Assembly: GCA_030549495.1 (NCBI GenBank)
Contig: JAUIRK010000886.1
Location: 25,228 to 89,227, forward strand
Source: Nectonema munidae
Taxonomy: Eukaryota; Nematomorpha; Nectonematoida; Nectonematidae
DNA: 64,000 nt
Reading direction: 5' to 3'
The notes under the pieces are model-generated. The model saw only the letters and a list, made by a program, of their open reading frames with translations. It made no database searches and had not been told where the DNA came from. The stretch's first letter is position 1; every line of letters begins with the position of its first letter. Shown here piece after piece: positions 57,558 to 64,000 of this stretch. The position numbers and the translations under genes are program-made.

Positions 57558-57944
57558 CTGCATAATGGAATATTTAACATATTACAGAATTAAATTAATA
57601 AATATTTTTTCCATTAAAAAACTAGTATAAAATTTAATGGAAACTAAAATATTGCTTCTTTATGTTTAGGTCAATTAATTCATTCGGGAATTTATAATAT
57701 AAAAAATTCTGGGACTCATAGGGTTAATATGCCGTATAGAAACTGACTTATGCATTAATTAAGACAGATAAAGAAAATAAATTCAAAATTATTTGAAAAA
57801 AAACAATAATAAATAATAAAATTAATGTAAGTAAAAGTGGGAAATATATGAAAAAACAATCCACCCAAAAGTAATTACGAGCAATGACGCCATTAAACTT
57901 TGGATTAAAACAATGACAAAACTGATATAAAAGAAAAAAAATTA
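57558..57944. other. AT-rich flank of hAT-3
   Basis: No gene seen. Confidence 0.4.
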
Positions 57945-58132
57945 GTTGGTTGGATATCAAAGCACTTTGAGCCATAATCCGCATTATGCTACAATGGTTG
58001 ATCTTCGAGCATATTTATGCATTATACTTAAATGGTAAATAACTTTGTTTTTAAGACTCGGGAGCCTGGGGATCGAAGCCACATTCAAATGTTAATCTTA
58101 TAGGTACACCCTAACAACCATTGAAGCTTGAT
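57945..58132 (-). mobile_element. tRNA-derived SINE, older copy
   Basis: On the minus strand it reads CAATGGTTGTTAGGGTGTA, then a B-box-like GGCTTCGATCCC (58068-58080), CAGGCTCCCGAGTCTTAAAAACAAA, and a body ending CAAAGTGCTTTGATATCC. The same order of segments occurs in the copy at 59110-59293. It is diverged and has no clear target duplication. Confidence 0.7.
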
Positions 58133-58267
58133 TCTGTTTTATATAAATAGGCTGGATAAAGCTTTTTAAACATCATGGTAACTTTATTCAACTACACAAC
58201 TGTTAAAAACTTTCATTTGCTTGAACCAGCCTAATTATATTTTATATAAATTCATTAACTTTATATT

Positions 58268-58338
58268 ACTTTCATTGGCTATATCCAGTCTAATTATATT
58301 ATATATAAATTAGGCTGGATATAGCCAATGAAAGTGGT
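58268..58338. repeat. Long near-perfect hairpin
   Basis: Left arm ACTTTCATTGGCTATATCCAG, then CTAAT; the right arm is its inverse (ATTAGGCTGGATATAGCCAATGAAAGT), with about 30-bp arms and a short AT loop. A weaker copy of the same AGGCTGGATAAAGC motif lies at about 58150, and CCAGCCTAATTATATT at about 58226, so it may be the end of a larger foldback element. Confidence 0.65.
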
Positions 58339-58518
58339 AGTACTAAAAAACGCGCTCGGACGCGCTGAGGTACAGTTTTATGTTAGAAGCATACTTTTTC
58401 TCTAAATATAACTTTTAAAAAAGAAAAATGTTTTACAAAGATTTATCTTTTCGCTATGTCTCTCGTTTCATCTCAAGTAGAAGAAAAAAGAGTAACAAAC
58501 TTTTTAAAATTTTTCCAG

Positions 58519-58975
58519 AAGAGCCTATACATTTATTGGTTGATAAATATGATAAACAAGAAATGTTACAAAATTAGTGAAAATAAAAGTGTAGGTATAT
58601 GGTTTTAAACTATATGTGTAATTAAATAAAGACAGTAAACGATATCAATGAACTATGTTTGATTCAAATAAAAACATAATAAGCTATATTTAATAAGCTG
58701 AGTAACAATTAATTATTTTAATTTGATAATATATGCGGAGAAAAATTAAAAAATTGGAAAAACGTTGATATATCCATTTTAATATATTATACATTTATTG
58801 TTTGATGAATATAATAAACAAGAAAGGTTACAAAATTAGTGAAAATAACAGTAGGTATATGGTTTTAAACTATATGTGTAATTAAATAAAGACAGTAAGC
58901 TATACCAATAATTTATATCAATGAACTATGTTTGATTCAAATAAAAACATAATAAGCTATATTTAAAAATTCTTA
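58519..58975. repeat. Diverged tandem duplication, offset about 262 bp
   Basis: The segment from TACATTTATTG through GGTATATGGTTTTAAACTATATGTG to CATAATAAGCTATATTTAA at 58528-58695 recurs at 58790-58965 with small indels. No coding content. Confidence 0.75.
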
Positions 58976-59015
58976 TTTTTTGTCTTTATTTATTTTATTT
59001 TTCCTATTTTACAAC

Positions 59016-59084
59016 CTTTTACCAAAATATAATTGACTCAATATTTTGACTTTTACCTCGATCAGTTATTTGTATGAAACAATT
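59016..59084 (+). repeat. Perfect 69-bp direct repeat, copy 2
   Basis: Identical to 53249-53317. It lies 12 bp before the target duplication of the young SINE. Confidence 0.85.
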
Positions 59085-59109
59085 CTGATTTTTTCTACTG
59101 TGAGTATTT

Positions 59110-59293
59110 GAGCCTCAATGGTTGTTAGGGTGTATCTCTCAGCTTAACAGTTGAAGGTCAGGGGTTCGATCCCCAAGGCTCTCAACTTTTAAAAACAAAT
59201 TCACAAAAGCTGTGATTAACCATCTTAAGCATAATGCGAGCATATAGCCTTATGGCTGAAAGTGCTTTGATATTTCCAAACAAACCAAACCAA
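59110..59293 (+). mobile_element. tRNA-derived SINE with perfect 13-bp target duplication
   Basis: The 13-bp sequence ACTGTGAGTATTT occurs at 59097-59109 and 59294-59306 and bounds a 184-bp insert. The head folds like a tRNA: acceptor arms GAGCCT/AGGCTC, a T arm GGGG-TTCGATC-CCC containing a good B box (GGTTCGATCCC, 59163-59173), and a plausible anticodon stem TCAGC/GTTGA. The body is unrelated to tRNA and the tail is an (AAACC)n-type repeat. The perfect target duplication implies recent insertion. Confidence 0.88.
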
Positions 59294-59309
59294 ACTGTGA
59301 GTATTTAAA

Positions 59310-60640
59310 AAATTATCGGGCCTCAAATGCTTTGAAAGAACTGACTTGTATTTTTTTCCAAGAAAAATTTCTAGGGTTAAGAATTACTTGCTTCCATGTA
59401 TGATCAAATCCCAATTCTTTCATCTTTTTAATCCGAAATTTATGAGAACTAAAGAAAATAGATAATTTTTGTGTAATTGCTCAGATCAAATATAAAACTT
59501 GTTTATTGTTACTATTGTTTATTTATTATGATTACTTTTTACGACTAATCTTTTGCTTACTAATATGACAAATTTCTTTTATTTTTTGCTTTCTATCCAG
59601 CTTCACTATGACTCTTCACTGATGTGCTCCTGGATTATTTAAATCGAAATTTATATTTCAAATAGTTGTTTTAGATTTTTTTAAGAATAGTAAGATATTT
59701 TGATTATTTTTTTTTATCAAATGTAGTTCAATGATATTTACTGAATTCTCAAAAATGTTATGTTCTTACTCTTTCCAAGTGTCAAATGTACATGTCAGTT
59801 GTCTAGTTCAGGCAGGGGCGAAAATCAACTTTTTTCTGGCTACGCCACAGCTTCTCTCTAATTTATATTTAGAGTTAAATTAAAAATAATTCTATTTTAT
59901 CTCATTAGTAACTAATTTTAAGCGGAATATAAGATCAATATTTTCAGAACCTCATGATACCAAAGTTGAGCTATTCAAAATCACAGATTTTATTGGTATA
60001 CATTTAGTTCTATCAATACACCAAACATTTTGCAAAAACGAAAATTTAGTTGTTTTTAAATGAGAGAAAAATAGTTCTCAATCGTTACAATTTTATATCA
60101 ATGAATATTGTCAGACTCGCGTTAAATTAAAAAAAAAAATTTGATTATTATAATAAAAATATAATATCGAAACAAAATTTTTCATTTGTTATTTTATTTG
60201 TATACAGAAATAGTCAAAAAACAATGATTTTCTTGTTCTCGTATACTATAATTTTTATGATTTATGTTTGTTTAAATTGTTTTTTAATGATTTTGTGTTC
60301 TTAGACTTAAATAATTATATAAAATACTATGATTCCTTACAAAATGTAAAAAATACAAGCGTTACCAAATCACCTTATATGGGTTAGCTACTACAACGTT
60401 GACTTTGCTGCTTAAAAAAACTTGAAAATATCAAATAAGCTATCTCATTTTTTATGCCTCCTATTATTTTGAAATTATTCTGAGAACAGGCAATTTTGTT
60501 TTAAAATAGTGAAAATTGCTTTATTAGTTTATTTTGTCTCCTTTCCCCCTTATGTTAATTATGTAGCAAAATTTTCAACTTTGAGTAAAAGGTAGTTTTC
60601 ATTGACCAGGAACTGATGTAACGCTTATGTCAAACTATGA
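59310..60640. other. Intergenic AT-rich stretch
   Basis: No gene or repeat family recognised, apart from a TGGCTACGCCACAG motif near 59840 similar to 39264. Confidence 0.4.
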
Positions 60641-60644
60641 ACAA

Positions 60645-60722
60645 AATGGTATTGATGAGGAATAGAATCCAGAGGCTTTCATGCTGAGTCCAACATCTCA
60701 ACCAACCTTCCATGCCACCCAT
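60645..60722 (-). repeat. tRNA-like segment (SINE head or tRNA pseudogene)
   Basis: On the minus strand it has an A-box-like TGGTTGAGATGTTGG, then GGATTCTATTCC close to the B-box consensus. I could not close a full cloverleaf, so a functional tRNA is unlikely. Confidence 0.45.
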
Positions 60723-60738
60723 AGGGTATGCTATAAGG

Positions 60739-60968
60739 CAGTGTTATTCAAACTATGGGTCCCGACCCTTATGTGGGTCGCGTGAAAAATAAAATGGGTC
60801 GTGACAAAAGAGAAATGACATTAATGGAGAGCAAAGTGAAGAAAATCTAAAAGCATTAGATTGGACGTAGTGATCAGAGTTTGTCTTATTACACCTAAGT
60901 ATTATGGGTCGCGATGCAAACTGTGCTTCTTGTTATGGGTGGCAGCCAAAAAAGTTTGAAAAACGCTG
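60739..60968. mobile_element. hAT-type MITE
   Basis: A 230-bp insert with inverted ends CAGTGTTATTCAAACT and, inward from the right, CAGCGTTTTTCAAACT (13 of 16). It has several GGGTCGCG motifs near both ends. This is the well-known CAG..TTTTCAAAC...GGGTC terminus of Charlie-like hATs and is akin to the terminus at 36934. Target duplication is poor (old). Confidence 0.7.
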
Positions 60969-60989
60969 CATAGGGGATAGGTCAAATTA

Positions 60990-62005
60990 GTTTTCAAAAA
61001 ACTTAAGTTATGCTGTAAAATTTTTTAGTTTTTGTTGAAGCTCTATAATTTTTTCCGATAGACTTTTTTCCTTAAAATTTATTATAAAAAACAAATCATT
61101 GCAAAATGTTAAAAGTTATTTTACTTTTTATAGATTTTTGTAGCTTGCACCAATTTAGCTTTTAAACTATTTTTGAATGATGCTGAGAAAAATGAAGTAA
61201 TGCAATCTTAATTTATTGTTTGGTTTTTGTTTGCACAATTTTATCTTTATTTTATAACTTTTTTTGAGAGTCTAACTAACTTACACTTATTCTTATACAC
61301 AAAATTCTAATACCAAGTTTTCTAACTTTAGTTCTGTTTTACATTTTTTAATTTTTTAGGAAGAACGAACAACTGAAAATTAATGAACGATTTTTTTCAT
61401 TCAATAAAATTTCCAATTTTTTTTATTGTTAATTGATATCTTTACCCCCTTTCTACACAAAATTTGGAGATGGTGCGTATCTATAAGTCTTCATTCATTG
61501 CTGGCTAAGCTTAATAGGGCGGGGGTTAAAGTTTACATTAAGCTTAATTAAGAATAAAATAGAATAGGCAAGAAAGAAGTAGGAATTCACAAAAATTTGT
61601 TGTCTTTTTTGGAAGACGCTTGAAAGTTCGCCCCTCCAATAATTTCAAGGATGTGCCCCCTGAATCAAACATATTTTTTCCATATAAACATCGCAGGGTG
61701 TCTAGTAGACTCTTTTTTTGTTTTTTTTTTAAACTAGTGTATATGCGATATTCAAATTTAATTAAAATATTTTCGCTGGAAATATAGTATTTAAATTTCA
61801 CCAATTTTGTAAAAAAAATATAAACTTGTCTTATAAATTTATGTATGCGCTGAATACACTCTATCTTAAAGGATTGCCTGAATATTTGGTTTCCCGTGGT
61901 ATTTCCTAACCAGTAATTTTGAAAATTGCAAAAAAAAATTCACCCCCAATAATTTTGATGATGTGCGCCCCTGATTTAAATCTATGAATTCCTTTAACCT
62001 TGGGC
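60990..62005. other. Non-coding stretch with short dispersed repeats
   Basis: No gene. A motif of the form TTCGCCCC..CAATAATTT..GGATGTGC.CCCTGA appears at about 61625-61665 and 61940-61975, and in relative form at 2390-2425 and 36718-36752, so it is a dispersed repeat. Confidence 0.45.
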
Positions 62006-62009
62006 CAAG

Positions 62010-62290
62010 TACTCCATTGTCATAAAAAAAATTCTAAGCTTTTGAAATGAAGCTGGAATTATGGCATTTTTAGACAAGAATAATTTTGCTAGATTTTCGA
62101 ACATATTTGTTGATGAAAATAAGATTTTGATCATTAAAGATGTCTTGGAAACCGACCATTAAACACCATGTAGCATATCTTAGTCAAGAAATTTTTCTTT
62201 ATTTTCCTAATCTACAAAAATTTGAAAAATACTATCAATTTATCAAAATCCGTTTTTAATCTCGATTAGTAATCTCGCCCTTTTTTAAGG
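62010..62290 (+). pseudogene. Third fragment of the ZBED5/FAM200-like relic
   Basis: Nucleotide similarity to 38100-38370 is clear over about 270 bp (for example AACATATTTGTTGATGAAAA and TTTATTTTCCTAA..TA), with many substitutions. It encodes the segment ending in the EKYY.FIK motif. It breaks off in TTTTT at about 62288. Confidence 0.7.
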
Positions 62291-62309
62291 AATCCATTAA
62301 ATTCTCTAG

Positions 62310-62697
62310 CTAGAGTTATATTAAATTTACCTTTTATGCTTTCTTTGGCCAGGTTTTATCGCTAAGTTAGGCCTTCTTTCTGTTAAAAAACTACCATCAG
62401 AAGAAATTAAACAACGCTTCTTAAATTTATCCTTGTTATAAGAAATTAGAATTTCATACATATTATCTTGTTCACTTTCAGTTATCGTATTTGATATTTT
62501 TTTAAATGAGACAACTCATCTTTCAACTTATAATTACCTATATCAATGAAAGAATTTTTAAGCATAGTTTCTTCATATAAAACTTGATCGTGCAACATTT
62601 GTATCAAACTGGTATTACTTTTAGGTTTCCAATTAATATTTGATTTCAACACATGATTGAGTGATTCCGATCGATTATTTTTCCAGTTAAATGGAAT
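62310..62697 (-). pseudogene. MULE-like transposase C-terminal relic
   Basis: On the minus strand it reads IPFNWKNNRSESLNHVLK, then NINWKPKSNTSLIQMLHDQ, GNYKLKDEL and, after a 1-nt shift at an A-run, a tail ending LAIKPGQRKHKR. The NN.SES.N..LK and W... pattern is that of the region after the catalytic core of Mutator-like transposases. The rest of the gene is not in the window beyond this point, since the frame is cut at 62697 by a TIR-like sequence. Confidence 0.5.
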
Positions 62698-62880
62698 ACA
62701 GTAAAACCTGTTTAAAGCGCCACCTTTGTAAAAGCGCCACCCTTATAAGGACGACACCTTTTGTATTTCCCGATTTTTTTTGTATATTTTTCTTTAAATT
62801 TAGTTCTGTAAGAGCGCCACCTGTCTAACGCAGTCAAGCGCCAAGACATTTTTAGTTAAGAGAGCCACCTCAATTACAAA
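62698..62880 (+). mobile_element. Pogo/Tigger-like terminal sequence
   Basis: TACAGTAAAACCTGTTTAAA followed by repeated AGCGCCACC motifs resembles pogo/Tigger ends (TA then CAGT.AAACC). The opposite terminus was not found in the window, so the element is truncated, or this is only a solo end. Confidence 0.4.
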
Positions 62881-63238
62881 ATATCAAGCTAAATTTTATT
62901 TTATCTCTTTTGACAAATGGAAACTTTCCCGCGCAAAATATAGTCACATCACTACATTTCCATACTTTATTATATAGACAATTTTATGGCCCTTAATATA
63001 ATTATGTAGTTACATCACTTTAATTTCATGTTATTACATACATTCATGTTATTACTACATGTATTATCTACATCCTTGTTCTTTATCTCATCAGTGACTA
63101 CAATGAAGAATGTATAGATTAGACAGGAAATGTGACAGTGATAGGCTCGTATTTTGTGAGTATGCTATATTTCTATGTAAGGAACTTTTCGCATAAGAGA
63201 GTAATTAGTTTGCTTGTAGGACGTAGGTGTTTTTTGTA
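62881..63238. other. Intergenic AT-rich stretch
   Basis: No gene seen. Confidence 0.4.
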
Positions 63239-63261
63239 AGAAGAAGAAGAAGAAGAAGAAA
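63239..63261. repeat. (AAG)n microsatellite
   Basis: Seven to eight AAG units. Confidence 0.9.
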
Positions 63262-63282
63262 TTTATTATATCATAAAATAAT

Positions 63283-63350
63283 GGACAGGAAAAAAAAATC
63301 AGAGGTCTGGCAAGACCTCCGGGGAGACAACTCGCAAAACTTGCCAGCTT
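63283..63350. repeat. GC-richer repeat segment, possibly a LINE 3' end
   Basis: It contains GGTCTGGCAAGACCTCC and CTCGCAAAACTTGCCAGC. The 12-mer GGCAAGACCTCC recurs as the last bases of the window (63989-64000). This suggests a dispersed repeat that continues beyond the window. Confidence 0.4.
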
Positions 63351-64000
63351 TATTATATATTTAAATGTGTAAATCGTAAAATGCTTAAAAAATATACTTA
63401 AAATAAAAATTTTCAAAAAATATTTTACATACATATTGAAAGCCACATTTCAAAAATTCTACCTAAAAGTTCAAAAAATTTAACTTTGAAATTGCAGTTT
63501 TATTTCATAAAAACTATATGATTGGTTGAAATGTTTATGTAATATATAATAATAATAATAATAATAATACTACTACTACTACTACTACTACCAATACTAC
63601 TTTTTGGAAATTTTTACTTGTTTGATTTGAAGAAAGAATTCAACTGTTTTTCAATATTTCTTTTTCATGATATATATATCATTAGAAAGCTTATCGTTTG
63701 CTACATACTCTAGAATAATTTATTTTTGCAAAAGTTTTAAAAAATTTTAATAAATGGACATTACTTCGAAAAATTTTGTCTAAATTTTTGAAAAAATTAC
63801 GGACCACCTTTTTGTTTAAGCATAATGTGTCTTTTTTAAAAAAAAAATAAATGAAAATGGTGTCATTGGAAAGGTATACTCTTTGTGGTTAACATAGGCT
63901 AGGTTATACAAATAAATATATTTTTATTTTTCCAAAATCTGCTTTTATGTGAGGTCAGTCAAGTTTTATCTAGTTTCAAAAAATACCAGGCAAGACCTCC
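63351..64000. other. Intergenic AT-rich end of the window
   Basis: No gene seen. It contains an (AAT)n(ACT)n compound microsatellite at 63546-63592. Confidence 0.5.
63546..63592. repeat. (AAT)n(ACT)n compound microsatellite
   Basis: About eight AAT units run directly into about eight ACT units. Confidence 0.9.

Noticed and set aside
57748-57984. Small membrane protein on the minus strand
   Set aside because: It is a hydrophobic frame in AT-rich sequence overlapping a SINE, with no supporting similarity.
60645-60722. Functional tRNA gene
   Set aside because: A- and B-box-like motifs are present but no full cloverleaf closes, so it is probably a SINE head or pseudogene.
61544-63446. Short open frames of 80-95 codons near the window end
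   Set aside because: They are low-complexity A/T-derived frames with no domain and no conserved start context.

Overview
The window looks like nuclear DNA from an invertebrate metazoan. It is strongly AT-rich, dense with transposons of several superfamilies, and carries one host gene of metazoan type (DPAGT1, present twice). I cannot name the species. The repertoire (piggyBac, several hATs, LINEs with a PHD-like finger joined to the reverse transcriptase, a Ty3 element, a tRNA-derived SINE) would fit a cnidarian or a similarly repeat-rich invertebrate. That is an inference.

Region 1-39154 is one giant inverted duplication. The left arm (1-19262) and right arm (19942-39154) are reverse complements, and a 679-bp single-copy spacer (19263-19941) lies between them. 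The left arm runs off the window start, so the true length is unknown. Each arm carries, from its outer end inward: a decayed ZBED5/FAM200-like hAT relic, a degenerate tandem array, an intact 407-codon single-exon DPAGT1 gene, one half of a retroelement fossil, a Jockey/CR1-type LINE with a hAT transposon in its ORF1, the other half of the fossil, a MITE, and a piggyBac copy. The spacer falls inside the piggyBac gene, so its 5' part exists only once. The arms differ by substitutions (at least four in the DPAGT1 coding region), by many 1-nt homopolymer differences, and by a 61-bp indel. A real palindrome, a head-to-head join of two haplotypes, or a fold-back artefact must therefore be told apart experimentally.

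Region 39155-48240 holds a Ty3/gypsy-type LTR fossil. A hAT-like transposon (41176-44183, 13-bp TIRs, 8-bp target duplication) sits in its reverse transcriptase region. A LINE (46169-48130, 14-bp target duplication, ATG-repeat tail) sits in its 3' LTR.

Region 48240-64000 is transposon debris with no recognisable host gene. It has a second and third relic of the zinc-finger LINE, another copy of the tandem array, a LINE ORF1 relic, a nearly intact BED-finger hAT (54436-57557), two copies of a tRNA-derived SINE (one with a perfect 13-bp target duplication), a hAT-type MITE, a MULE-like relic, a perfect 69-bp direct repeat, and microsatellites. No CRISPR, rRNA or functional tRNA gene was seen.
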